From contig JAGKQI010000080.1 in assembly GCA_018806915.1 (NCBI GenBank), positions 186,001-250,000 of the forward strand: 64,000 bases of DNA. The letters are read 5' to 3'. This document shows positions 10,748 to 21,391 of the stretch, one piece after another. The DNA comes from Phytophthora colocasiae. Its lineage: Eukaryota > Oomycota > Peronosporomycetes > Peronosporales > Peronosporaceae. The translations under genes were made by a program, and so were the position numbers. The notes under the pieces were generated by a model. That model worked only from the letters and a program-made list of their open reading frames with translations. It searched no databases and had not been told where the DNA came from. Numbering within the stretch: the stretch's first letter is position 1; each line of letters opens with the position of its first letter.

Positions 10748-11160
10748 TGTGGTGTTTTCCGGAGGTTGAAGCAACACCAAACACAAAGCAAGGCAGGTGG
10801 CGAACCTGCAGGAAACTTGTAGCCAAGTGTATTGATGCAGCTTGTGCAGTAGCTAGCACTTTGTAAAGTGAGAGGATAGAATAGTCGTCACCACCCTTCC
10901 GTCTCAATGAAAGTATACAGTCCTTATGCTGACGACAGCATCAGGGGTAACATGCAAGACAACCAGAGATTCCACTTGGATCACTGGCGGCCTGTCCTAC
11001 AAGATCCGTGAATGTTTGGCCGGGTGGAGATTGCTGAACTGGATGCACCAGAGTCAGACATCTCTCCGTCTGTGATCAACCCGGATGTACCAGGTAGTTC
11101 ACTGTCTGTTCGCAAACTTGAAGGCGGCGGAATCAGGCTTGATGCCTACGATTCACCACA
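10748..11160 (-). repeat. Right LTR (5' LTR of the element)
   Basis: 413 bp, appears identical to 5208-5620. It should carry the element promoter. The outer end abuts the CCAGG target duplication. Confidence 0.95.
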
Positions 11161-11165
11161 CCAGG
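11161..11165. repeat. Gypsy target site duplication, right copy
   Basis: CCAGG, matching 5203-5207. Confidence 0.9.
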
Positions 11166-11300
11166 TTGAAGTCGACGCAGCAATTGCTTGCGGAAACGGT
11201 GATTGATTCTCCAGTTGATCTCAGTGTCGTCACAGTATGCCGGTCTGTACGTGGCCTGTACCTCGTACTGCACAGCGTTGCCATTGTAAACAGTGTTCAT
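11161..11300 (-). pseudogene. 5' part of the small PX-like gene split by the Gypsy element
   Basis: On the minus strand an ATG at 11298-11300 opens a coding-looking frame (MNTVYNGNAVQYEV, then WRINHRFRKQLLRRLQP) that runs straight into the right LTR. A Tyr-Glu-Val strand followed by Trp-Arg-Ile-x-x-Arg-Phe is compatible with the first half of a PX domain. The remainder would be 4889-5207 on the far side of the retrotransposon. Assignment is by pattern only. Confidence 0.4.
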
Positions 11301-11689
11301 CTAAGCTCAAGATACTCGAGCCAAGGTGCAGCATCGGGGAGCTCTATAAACAAAGCGACTTGCCAGTGAAATAGAGGTCGAAGACGCATCAGGTTCAGCA
11401 AAGAGTCACCACATCGATAGTCGATCGTAGCTTTGGGGCGATAGCAGAGGTTGTCTTTGTCGTGGTCAATTCTGAAATGCCAATGAGCAAAGCGAAAACC
11501 GCAAGGTCTCTTACCGCAAACTACTACTTCAAGTACGCGATTGGCTACCACTATTGACTTACAATGTTGTTTTGTCAAATCATTCTCATTGGCTAATCTA
11601 TTGGTATATTCGAATATTACTGGCTGGCTAACCACATACTACAAAATTGTTAGTGATATCCAAACGGACACAATCTGACCCCCGCAATC
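11301..11689. other. Gene-free stretch
   Basis: Spacer between the PX-like gene start and the ankyrin pseudogene. I see only short frames without recognisable features. Confidence 0.5.
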
Positions 11690-13585
11690 ATGGCCCTGAG
11701 TGGCAGCATCACCTAACGTCTGCGGTTGTAGTGTTACGCTGCGGGCCTTCAGGCTCTCTTCCCCACGTCATCTCCTATGTGTCTAAGTTCTTGGACTACT
11801 CCGTGGAGGTTTCTCTAGCTCGAGCCTGCGCCTTTGGGTCGTTACGGCTTCTACATCGCATTTGGAACACCAGCCAAGAGATGGCGATGTCCAATGATGG
11901 TGATTGCGTGTGCTGGTCCCCATTGCAATTTTTGCAGATTGACCGCCACTATTACCGCGCGCAATTCTCGCAGGGGGTGGTCGAAGCTGTGCGTCATGGG
12001 GATTTGGAAATTGTCCGATGGCTTTTTTTTTTTTCGATCACTTCTCGGGATGCGTGGTGGGTGGACAGGCCGTAGAGACTGCGGCCAGTAGCGGTGACCT
12101 GTGTGTTTTACAATTCTTCTTCGACCATGAGCATTACTCTCAAGAAATCGACGACGAAGCAGCTGGAAGAAATGACAGCAACCAAGTTCAATGGGGTGGC
12201 GCAGACCTGGCAGTTGCGATGGAGAACGGGCATGTTGACACGGTGCGATGGCTTTTTACTAACAAGGGAAATGTAGAGCGAGACTGGGGGCGTTTCATGG
12301 CGGCAGTAGTCCGAAAAGGAGATATCGAGTTGTTGCAGTGGTTATTGAGTCGTGGTTATGCTGAGCGCCAATTGGCACCGCCTACGATGGATGACGCTGC
12401 GTGGGGTGGCCATCTAGAAATGCTACAATGGCTCTATCGTGAGGGGTACGTTCATCATGCGAGTTTTGCTTTGGAGCATGCTGCTCGCAATGGTTACCTG
12501 GAGATTGTAGAATGGCTGGTGCGTTTTCATCCAGTCGGCAATGCAAGTCGAGCACTGGACGCTGCCGCGAGGGAGGATCACTTGCCTGTCGTGCGCTGGC
12601 TCCTGGAGCATAATCTTGGTCGTGGTGCGAGATCTGGTATGCATCAGGCTGCTATCCGAGGATACTTAGAAGTGGCTCAATACCTGCATGAGCAGGGTTT
12701 CGATGGCCTAGCCAGTGTTTCGAGTGGAACTATGCTTCGTGCTGCAGGTCGTGGATTTCTTAATGTCGTCAAGTGGCTGAACGACGAATTTGTCAACGAA
12801 CCACGAACACATTTGTACAGGGACTTGCGTCCGTACTCAATGACTCTGCTCGCCGATGAACCAAGTACTGCGATAGATGCTGCTGCGAAAGGAGGGCACT
12901 TAGAGGTACTGAAGTATCTCCAAGATGTTGATGAACGATTGTCGAATGTAATTGAAAACCACCCTACCGACACGTCAGACGCGATTGATGGAGCTGCTGC
13001 GGGGAATCATTTGGAGGTTATCAAATGGCTTTGTGAGCACCGATCGGGTGTCTGCACGACTTCTGCCATGGATACTGCTGCGGCAAACGGGCACTTGAGA
13101 ATGGTACAGTGGTTACACGAACACCGCAAAGAGGGTTGCACAGCTGCTGCTATGGATGGAGCGGCCAAAAATGGTCACCTGGATGTTGTGAAGTGGCTTC
13201 ATGAACATCGCAATGAAGGATGTACCACAGCAGCGATGGATCTGGCGCTTTTGAAGTACTGCTGTGGCTACATTCCAACCGCTCAGAAGGGTGCACTGCA
13301 GCGGCAATGAACAATGCAGCAGGTGCAGGATTGCTGAAAATAGTGCAGTGGCTTGATCGCCATCGCCACGAAGGCTGCACGGCCAGAGCGATGGATGCAG
13401 CTGCGTCAGGTGGACACTTTGAGGTACTGCTGTTTCTTCGATCGCGGCGTACAGAAGGCTGCAGCCGTAATGCTGCGTTTGAAGCACAGCGTAGAAAGCG
13501 CGGGGATATTTTGGCCTGGCTCAATGAACACTACCCGGATGCTCCAGCTCCTCAACGATTCGTACGAATACGCCGCCTTGCATAG
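11690..13585 (+). pseudogene. Ankyrin-repeat protein gene, frameshifted
   Basis: A paralogue of the intact ankyrin gene at 19312-21285. The N-terminal segment (SKFLDYSVEVSLARAC, then HYYRAQF) and at least ten WL-type ankyrin repeats are recognisable through to 13585. The coding sequence is spread over three frames. The only nearby ATG (11690) is out of frame with the downstream repeats. A second break falls in a run of 12 T at 12023-12034, and a third near 13250 in the distal repeats. Ankyrin arrays mediate protein contacts; no catalytic domain is attached. Loss of the frame suggests a pseudogene. Confidence 0.8.
12023..12034 (+). repeat. 12-T homopolymer at a frame break
   Basis: A run of 12 T in the ankyrin pseudogene; the reading phase changes here. 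Confidence 0.8.
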
Positions 13586-14343
13586 GCAATACAAGGGGTA
13601 TTACCGGAGAATGGTGTACTGAGTCAGTCACTGTTGCGCACGTGTGTGGCGTCCTTTGGTGGGCGTTGCAAGTATTCAACACGATGCAATTAAGGAGGAG
13701 ATATGCCATTTGCGACTGCAGTTCGTTTCATCAGTGTCCCAACCAGCGAAATGACTACGCGTGTGTACTGCCCCAGTGCTTCTACTTAGCCTGATGCCTT
13801 GTCACTTTTCGTTTTGCTCCCACTTATTGGAGGTTTTACTTCAAGAATGACCTTCCGCTTGGTACAGCCGCGTCCTGTTCGGAAAGCTATCATTGCAGAA
13901 AAGGAAGCAACACTGACTACAGGGCTTTCTGTAGTTTTACGTGAGCAACCGCGAGTTGCAGCTCTGCAGCACGTAGTGCATGCCCTAGACGATCTTGTGG
14001 ATGAATCATGCCAATTGAGTATCGCTCAGGCTTGTGCGCTCGATGGCGGTGCACGGCGACTTGTTGCTCGAATAGTGGCTCGCCGACCTCTTTCAGAGAT
14101 GGACACATTCTATCGCCAAGCGCAACTTTCAACTGGATTGGTGAACGCTGCACACCGAGGGGAAGCTGAATTGGTGCAGTGGCTACTTATAAACATTGTG
14201 ACGGAAAGGTTTACAGTCGACAAGCATAGTGGTATTTTCAAGGCTGTCGAGGCTGCAGCAGCAAATGGATACTTGCACATTTTGGAGCAAGTGTTAGCGT
14301 ATGATAAACAAGGCGTCTGCATCAAGCCAGCAATCGTCAGTGC

Positions 14344-16450
14344 CAGGGCTCTCCAAATAAGTAGGGATTAGGGATTGACGGCGTCTCAATCCCTTATTGA
14401 TGAACGTACCCTTAATTGACAATATTATTGTCAACTTCAACTTATAAGATACTATAAAGATCCGGTAAGAGTCGAGGAGTAAAGCAGTCCTCGAAACCTC
14501 TCCCGGTGGGCGTTATACCGTGCCGGGGACCACAGCCACTCTCATGCTGGCATTTCCGATTTTGCGAACCAAGTCCAACACTCTTCTACTCAACTTGTTC
14601 ACCCTCGTCATCCATGGCTACCTTAGACCCTGGTCTCTCGAACAAGGAGATCTGTTCGTTGATGTATCGAGACCAAACAAGCGGAGGAAGAACCTGCAAC
14701 GGATGCAACACCTTCATCTTTCAGGACCGAAGTCGCGGCTATCATAACCTCATCTCGCATCTGCGGCGCCACCCAGACTATGAGCGAGTGCTGGAGCGTT
14801 GCGTTCGACAACGAATCCCCGTCACTATGGACATGTTTGTCGATAAGGACTCCCGTACTACGCATGGTTGGATGAAACTTGTGGTGCTTAAGGATCTTCC
14901 ATTTTCGTCAGTCGATGACGACGTGTTTCGAGAGGCGGTTAAGTACAACAAGATCAACTCGAAAACACTTCTCGCGCGAATGAAAAGCTGCGTGGAATTA
15001 ATGGAACCTGCTATTATAGAAGAGCTCAAAAGTCAGCAATACGTGCTGATATTTGACGGTTTGACGGACTCTGCCCAGCATTCACTGGCCGTATTTGTGG
15101 CTACTAAGACGATGACTCGTTTCTTGGCTCTTTCTACTTTCGTGCACGAAACATCAATGTCAGCTGACGAGCACATTCAGTTCTTGGATATGATTCTGGA
15201 CCACTACAAATTAGACCTGAGCAATCTAGTGGCGGTTGTGTGTGACAACATGAACACTAACTGTGCTATCTCGAAGCGGACGGGAGTTCCCCATGATTGG
15301 TTGTGCCTCACACAGATTCAACCTTGCTGTGCAAGATCACATTAAAGCTTCCATGCCTTTAATAAAAAAAATCGCGACGCTTCAGCGCAAACTCAAGACG
15401 GTCAAGCGCATAGCCATTTTGAGAAGGAACGGTTGCAAACTCAAGCCTGTTCCGCTCCATGAAATCCGATGGAGTGGGGTGTTCCGACTTCTGCGTCGGT
15501 ACGAAGAACTCCAGCCGTATCTACATCTTTTCGTCAACGACACGCAAGTCGAACGGGATCTTCCCAAGGACGTACCGGATTCAGACTATCGGCGCAAACC
15601 CATTGTCGACTTCTTGCCATCCGCAGAGGAACACGTTCAGATCATGCAGCTCTTGGAGGACCTGAAGATACTAGATTCGACAACGCAGAAGCTACAAACC
15701 GACAAAATCTCTTTGAGCCTGGTACGTGATATTTTTGACGAGCTGTTGTTAGAGTTTCCAGAGATGAAGACACGCCTATCAACCGAAGCCACCATTATTC
15801 AGTCCAAGGACTTTGAAAGAGCTGTCGTGAAGGTACAAAATAATCAGGATTCTGTCCTAACCACCAAAGAAGCCGCAACGCTGGCTAGACTCATCCGCCC
15901 AGAAATTGTAGCAGCACGCGCTGCAAAATCTGCCAGTAAGAAGGCAAAACGGCGCCGTATCCAAGAAGAACCGGAAACCAACTTGGAGACATCAGGCAAA
16001 AAACGACGGCGTACAGGAAAAGAAGTGATGGAGTCGATCAACATTCGAGCTGCAATGCGCGTAAAGGAGGCATCAATATACTCGGATCTCACGTGGCTGC
16101 CAGCCACTTCGGTACAAGTAGAGCGTCTTTTCTCCAAGATTAAGTGCATGCTGGGGTATCTTCGGAAAAGCATCAGTCATGAGACGCTCGAGACCTTACT
16201 TTACCTGAAGATGAACTGGGACTTAGTGACGGACGAAGTGATTTCGAACGCCGTGAAACGCGCAGTTGAGGACGACAACGAAGAAGAAGCAGATCTCTAA
16301 AACCGTAGTTCTTAATCTGGAAGAAGTAGATAGAGACCCCCTTTTCAATAATTGCGTAAGTGCCAAATATTGAGATGGCCGCTCCCTCCCTTATTGTCCC
16401 CCTACAATAATAACCCTTTTTCAATAACAATACATTTTTGGAGACCCCTG
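14344..16450 (+). mobile_element. hAT transposon inside an ankyrin gene
   Basis: The left end reads CAGGGCTCTCCAAATA and the right end, read on the minus strand, CAGGGGTCTCCAAAAA, giving imperfect hAT-type terminal repeats. CGTCAGTGC lies immediately outside both ends (14335-14343 and 16451-16459), consistent with the 8-bp hAT duplication plus one chance base. It carries one transposase gene. Confidence 0.92.
14614..16300 (+). pseudogene. hAT transposase with BED zinc finger, one-base frameshift
   Basis: Starts at the ATG 14614. Residues of about 25-60 form a BED-type zinc finger (CNGC, then HLRRH). A central RNase-H-like region follows, with LIFDGLTD and VCDNMNTNC motifs. The phase changes at a CCCC run at 15289-15292. 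The second frame resumes with GCASHRFNLAVQ and ends in the C-terminal hAT dimerisation region (LPATSVQVERLFSKIKCMLG). The one-base shift makes this copy probably inactive unless it is a sequencing error. It ends at the TAA at 16298-16300. Confidence 0.88.
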
Positions 16451-17827
16451 CGTCAGTGCTGCTCGTGGGGACTCTTTGAATACTATGAAGTGGCTAAGCA
16501 AGCGCTTGGTGCATCCAGCCAATTTACAGGATTGCGCGAGTTCCCTTCTTGAAGCTGCTGCCAGGAATGGAAACACTGAAATTGCTTCTTGGACCGTTGA
16601 AATGGCTGGGGTAGATTGTCTGCGTGAATCAGTGGCAAGTGCTGCCCAGAGTGCGATTTCAGGGGGTTATCCTGAGATGATTAACAGTCTGGTTGAGATT
16701 GCGGCTTCCATAGATGGACCTTTCTCCTTGGATGGGGCTGCTAGTGAGGGACATCTCGAGGCATTAGAGTGGGGGCTTGAACACGGTGGGGTGTGTACAA
16801 CCGCAGCGATGGATGCAGCCGCCAGCAGTGGGCATCTACAAGTTGTGCGATGGCTACATCGACATTGCACAGACGGTTGCACAAAACGAGCGCTGGACGA
16901 TGCAGCGAGCCATGGTCATTTGGAGGTAGTCCGTTGGCTACACTACAACCGCATGGAAGGATGTAGCATCAAGGCAATGGATGGAGCAGCGCATTGCGGT
17001 CATCTTCATGTAGTGAAATGGCTACACAGGCACCGGGCTGAAGGTTGCACTACTGCAGCCATGAACGAAGCTGCCAGAGGAAATCATCTCGATGTGGTGC
17101 AGTGGCTACATGATCATCGTTCAGAAGGCTGTTCACAAGAAGCAGTAGATGGAGCCGCTAGCAACGGGAATGTGGCGTTGATTCAATGGCTGACCGCTCA
17201 TTACTCTGAACGCTGCAGCCTTTCACACTCGGTTCTGGAGAATGCAGCCGCAAATGGCCATTTAGACGCACTACAGTGGTTGTACAAGCAACAGAATGGA
17301 AGCAGTATCACCGAGTGGATGGCCTCTGGGGCAGTGGATCGTGCTGCCAGTAGCGGGCGTCTTGACGTTGTAAAGTGGCTTCACAAGCGTCACCCTGAGC
17401 CTGGAAACTGCACCACAGTAGCTTTGGACGGCGCAGCCTCGAATGGACATTTGGAAGTTGTAAAATGGCTACATGTGAACCGTAGTGAAGGTGGCACATA
17501 CCGAGCAATGGATGGAGCAGCAGCTGGAGGACACTTAGAGGTGATAATGTTCTTGTACTCGCATCGCTCCGACGGATGCACCTCTGACGCTGCAGTGAAC
17601 GCTGCTGTGAATGATCACGTGGAGGTCGTTCAATGGCTTCTTCAACACTATCCACAGCAGGCCAGACACGAAAAAGTTCGCAAGTTCGCAGCGAGATACA
17701 ATTTTTCGCTACTCGATCAGTCCAACGGCGTCGGCGTACACTAGAGATTTTCAGATTATAAGCATGCAATACGATGCTGTATTAGATGAAGGCTATACTC
17801 GTGGTAGTTTCATCCTATGTAGGTTGT

Positions 17828-18955
17828 CTACGCGGAGGTCTTCTCGCCAAGGAACGGGTAGTCCGTGTATCCCGTCTCGTACGGCACATCAAGCGGCAGG
17901 TACACCGTCTGCCAGTTGACCGGATTGAACTCGGCGTTCGAGCGGATGCGCTCCACAAGGTCGGGGTTCGAAATGAAGTCGCGCGCAAAAGCCACAAGGT
18001 CGGTTGTTCCATCCTCGACCACCTTACGAGCTTCAGCACCGTCATAGCCGGACGCGCTGATCAAGACGCCGTCATACATTTTGCGGTAAATCGTGGTGAC
18101 TCCACCCTCCGGTCGTTGAGCTTCTTCACGACATAGTCAAAGATCTCACGAGGGTTCGAGTCGGTGCACCCGAAAGCCGTGCCGAACGGAGAAAGACGAA
18201 TTCCCACCTTGCTCGAGTCTACGGAAGACAGAATAGCCTCGAGGGCCTCGAACACGATACGTGCGCGGTTCTCCGGACTGCCACCGTACTTGTCCGTGCG
18301 CAGGTTCGTCCCATTCAACAGGAACTGCTCCAGCAGGTACCCGTTCGCAGCGTGGAGCTCCACACCATCAAAGCCCGCCTCCAAAGCGTTCTCGGCCGCA
18401 CGCTTGTAGTCGTCTACGATACCAGGGATTTCACTGATCTCAAGAGCGCGGGGGTTCTCATAAGGCAAGCGGCCTTTGGCGGTCGAGATGTGACCCTGCA
18501 CCCCCTCCATGTTCGTCGCACTCGCCGATACAGGTTGGGCTTCATTCGGGAGATTCAAGTGGTGGCTAACTCTTCCGGTATGCCACAACTGGTTGAAAAT
18601 GACACCACCTTTGTCATGCACGGCCGTCGTGACGTTTTTCCAGCCTTCGATTTGCTCCGGCGTGAAAAGACCTGGGGCTCCGTAGTAACAACGAGCGTAG
18701 GCACTGATGTTGGTGGCCTCAGTAATCAACATCAGTGCCTACGCTCGTTGTCAGTGTACTGTAGCCAGGTGGTCAACGACGGAGCAATCCACCGTCGGTT
18801 GCTCGCTGCTTGTAAAATTCTGCCACAGCCGGACCAGGCACTCCGTCGTCACCCATGCGTTGACGAGTCATGGGGGCCATGACCACGCGGTGCTTCAGTT
18901 GAGTCGGAGCTTTCTTGCCGCCGAGTTTCACTGCAGAAAAGAGGTTGGAGGCCAT
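17828..18955 (-). pseudogene. Old Yellow Enzyme / NADH:flavin oxidoreductase, damaged
   Basis: Three minus-strand pieces of an FMN-dependent ene-reductase (12-oxophytodienoate reductase family) are present. 18773-18955 encodes the N-terminal strand (LKHRVVMAPMTRQR). 18085-18730 encodes the barrel core, including NQLWHTGRVSH, the GFDGVELHAANGYL segment with the substrate-binding His-Ala-Ala-Asn, and the TDKYGGSPENRARI motif. 17828-18079 encodes the C-terminus. Two lesions separate them: an insertion of about 55 bp that includes an inverted copy of the neighbouring coding sequence (18689-18750), and a missing stretch of roughly 40 codons plus a frame change near 18085. Family members reduce activated alkenes. 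This copy should be inactive. Confidence 0.85.
18689..18750. repeat. Perfect 24-bp inverted repeat inside the OYE gene
   Basis: Arms at 18689-18712 and 18727-18750 are exact reverse complements separated by 14 bp. The 18689-18712 arm is OYE coding sequence, and the other arm is an inverted copy of it embedded in inserted DNA. Confidence 0.95.
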
Positions 18956-19311
18956 GGTGAGTATTGGTCCGGAGTTGTTGGTTGTTGACTTGGTCTCTTT
19001 GAGGTGTATTCAAGAATGAAACCTGCATTCGCTCGAGTCGAGTGTCGATATTCCTTGCAACCGCAAGCAGTAAGGTAGTGGAGTAGTTAAAAATAGTGTC
19101 ATGTGGCAATCATCTCGGTTTCATATTTGTTTACCACACACATCGATGACGCTATCTGATGTTGGCACACCCAGACAACCTTCAGGTGTTGGCCCAGCGA
19201 TTCAGATTGCATACCGTAGTTAGTAGTCATCAAGCGTAAAGCACGATGAGGGTATCATACGTATGGTATACAACCTTGCAGGAGTTGTGGTCAACATTTT
19301 CATTTACGTTT
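18956..19311. other. Gene-free stretch
   Basis: Between the OYE pseudogene start and the 3' end of the ankyrin gene. No coding, RNA or repeat signal seen. Confidence 0.5.
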
Positions 19312-21285
19312 CTAAATCCTGGGTGCAGGGTAGTGCTGCCCTAACCAATCTACTATGTAGCTGTTACCTCTTGCAGCAGCGTCTACAGCTGTATATCGGC
19401 TGCAGCCCTCATTGCGCTGTGAATGTAAGAACAACACGACCTCGAAATGTTTGTGGACTGCAGCAAAATGCATTGCATCAATGGTGCAGCCTTCCGATCG
19501 CTGCCGATGTAACCACTGAACGATGTCAAAATATCCGTTGTAGGCGGCACCGTCCATCGCATTGTCAGTGCATCCTTCCGATCGATGGCGATGGAGCCAT
19601 TTCACTACCTCTAGATGGCCGGAACGCGCCGCTGAGTCCATTGCAAATGTGGTACAGCCCTCGGTGCGGTTAATGTGCAACCACTGAACAACGTGGAGGT
19701 GGCCATTGCTGGCTGCCCGATCCATTGCCATCGTTGTGCATCCGTCGGAGCGGTGATTATGAAGCCACTTAACTATGTCGAGATGGCCATTTGCAGCAGC
19801 ACCGTCCATCGCAGCGGTAGTACACCCGACCATAACGTTCTCATGAAGCCATTGGACCACTTCCAAGTGCCCATTGCGAGCTGCTGCGTTCATGACACGC
19901 GGAGAGCAGCCTTCAGTTCGGTTCGCATGTAGCCATTGTACAATCTCTAAATGACCCTCAGCAGCAGCGGTCGTCATGGCTGCTCGTGTGCATGTTGGTA
20001 CTCTGCTTCCCCTTAACGTCTCTCTATCTCTTAGTCGCTTTCTCTTTCTTCTTTCAGGGGAAGACTCCAGTGATATTCCCACGCTGTGGAGGAACTGGAG
20101 AACATCTAAGTGTCCATTGCTGGCTGCTGCGTCCATTGCTGTGGAAAATCGGGGATAGCCGTACGCATCTGGTCTGCAGATCGGGAACAGGTCAACGTCC
20201 GCATTGTTTGAAAACGCCGAGTATAGCCACATTACAACATACAGATGACCACGTTCGGCTGCCATGTACATAGTGTTATCTCCGTAGTCAGTGATGCCTT
20301 GAGCGTGAACATATTGAGCGACTTCCTCGTGGCCATTCATAGAAGCTAAGAACATTGATCGAAAAGCACCTCGTCCAAGATCTCGTTCCAACAGCCAAAT
20401 GACGATGGGGAAAAACCCACACGCAGAAGCACCTTGAACCCCTTCGTCGACATTTTCCAGGATATCGTGTTCAACCAGCCACTTGACGATATCGAAGTGG
20501 TTGCTCATGGATGCATTACGAAATGCGTCTCCGACGTGCTCTACAAACCCGTGATCGAACAACCACTCAGCCATGTGAAGATGACCCGTTCTGGCAGCAT
20601 CATTAATTGTAGGTGGTGGTAGGTCCGGCATATCTCGATAGACGCTGGAAAGGAGCCATTTCACAAGTTCCACGTCTCCCTTTCGAACAGCGTAAATCAT
20701 AACGCGGTCAAGTTCGCGCTCGACGCCCCGTACATTTTCATACAGCCAACGCACGATATCTCCATGGCCTCTTTTCGCAGCCATTCTCATGTCCTTCCCA
20801 CCCCAGAAGACAACATTTCTCGAATCCCCCTCATCAGAAATATTTAACTGCGCGGATCGACCATTATCCCATAAATACTTCAAAATATGCAGATGTCCGG
20901 CAAACGCAGCCATCTCGACGAGATCAGCGGAAGCTGAGCAGCTTTGAAAGTGTTGAAAAAGCCACACCACAACATCTAAATCGCCACAGGTGACTGCAAT
21001 ATTCAGCGAATCGGCAAACTGTGACTTGTAGTAATGCTGGTCAGATCGGAGGAACTTGCAGAGTGACCAGCCTTGGCTGTTGTCGGTAGTTTGGTGGGTG
21101 GGGTCGCTGCTTCCCCAAATTCGGTCCAATAGTGCAAGTGACCCCACTTGGCATGCTCGTGCGAGCGGTATCTCCACTGACGAATCCAGGAACGCTGATA
21201 TCGTGGCAGGAATGTGAGGTATTGCCGACACATAAGGTCGTCCGTGAAGAACCGCTGTCACTGCAGTCAAAGGTGATGGTGCCAT
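19312..21285 (-). CDS. Ankyrin-repeat protein, 657 residues, intact
   Basis: A single uninterrupted frame from the ATG at 21285. A unique N-terminus of about 100 residues (IPLARACQVGSLALLDRIW, then HYYKSQFADSL) precedes about 15 ankyrin repeats. The early repeats are divergent. The last seven or eight are the regular oomycete type (WLHxxRxEGCTxxAMDxAAxxGHLEVV) and end near residue 645. There is no signal peptide, membrane segment or catalytic domain, so an intracellular protein-binding role is inferred. It is the only intact member of three in this window and shows what the two broken copies should look like. An Inr-like TCATTTT lies 25 bp upstream. Confidence 0.9.
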   Translation of the reverse strand: MAPSPLTAVTAVLHGRPYVSAIPHIPATISAFLDSSVEIPLARACQVGSLALLDRIWGSSDPTHQTTDNSQGWSLCKFLRSDQHYYKSQFADSLNIAVTCGDLDVVVWLFQHFQSCSASADLVEMAAFAGHLHILKYLWDNGRSAQLNISDEGDSRNVVFWGGKDMRMAAKRGHGDIVRWLYENVRGVERELDRVMIYAVRKGDVELVKWLLSSVYRDMPDLPPPTINDAARTGHLHMAEWLFDHGFVEHVGDAFRNASMSNHFDIVKWLVEHDILENVDEGVQGASACGFFPIVIWLLERDLGRGAFRSMFLASMNGHEEVAQYVHAQGITDYGDNTMYMAAERGHLYVVMWLYSAFSNNADVDLFPICRPDAYGYPRFSTAMDAAASNGHLDVLQFLHSVGISLESSPERRKRKRLRDRETLRGSRVPTCTRAAMTTAAAEGHLEIVQWLHANRTEGCSPRVMNAAARNGHLEVVQWLHENVMVGCTTAAMDGAAANGHLDIVKWLHNHRSDGCTTMAMDRAASNGHLHVVQWLHINRTEGCTTFAMDSAARSGHLEVVKWLHRHRSEGCTDNAMDGAAYNGYFDIVQWLHRQRSEGCTIDAMHFAAVHKHFEVVLFLHSQRNEGCSRYTAVDAAARGNSYIVDWLGQHYPAPRI

Positions 21286-21309
21286 TCGACTTGAGCTGCG
21301 CTTGAATAT

Positions 21310-21316
21310 AAAATGA
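21310..21316 (-). promoter_or_regulatory. Oomycete Inr-like start site
   Basis: TCATTTT on the minus strand fits YCAYTYY and is followed by an A/T-rich stretch, about 25 bp before the ankyrin ATG. Confidence 0.4.
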
Positions 21317-21391
21317 GGCTTATCAACACTTTTCTGGGATCACCTATTCATGGCTCACTTGTTCAGGAAATTCATTCTTACATATTGCAAC

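Larger units (their letters stand above)
5208..11160 (-). mobile_element. Complete Gypsy LTR retrotransposon with chromodomain
   Basis: A 5,953-bp element with 413-bp LTRs at both ends. Each LTR begins TGTGGTG and ends CACCACA (7-bp inverted ends). By eye the LTRs are identical along their full length, and the element is flanked by CCAGG duplications, so insertion is recent. Genes run on the minus strand in the order Gag, protease, reverse transcriptase, RNase H, integrase, chromodomain, which is the Ty3/Gypsy order with a chromovirus-like end. There is no envelope gene. A purine-rich run just inside the left LTR (about 5621-5635, minus strand) could be the polypurine tract. I could not recognise the tRNA primer site. 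The coding region has one frame change and one in-frame stop. Confidence 0.95.
13847..17744 (+). pseudogene. Ankyrin-repeat protein gene split by a hAT element
   Basis: The gene starts at the ATG 13847 (upstream in-frame codons lack ATG). The first part (13847-14343) encodes a divergent N-terminus and the first ankyrin repeats. The second part (from 16460) continues with about twelve WL-type repeats to the TAG at 17742-17744. A 2.1-kb hAT element lies between them. Discounting the element and one copy of the CGTCAGTGC duplication (2,116 bp) leaves one uninterrupted frame of about 593 codons, so the gene was intact when hit. It belongs to the same family as 11690-13585 and 19312-21285. Confidence 0.85.

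Noticed and set aside
18713..18784. Intron in the OYE gene
   Set aside because: No GT-AG pair rebuilds the conserved LLITEATN segment; an inverted copy of coding sequence fits an insertion better.
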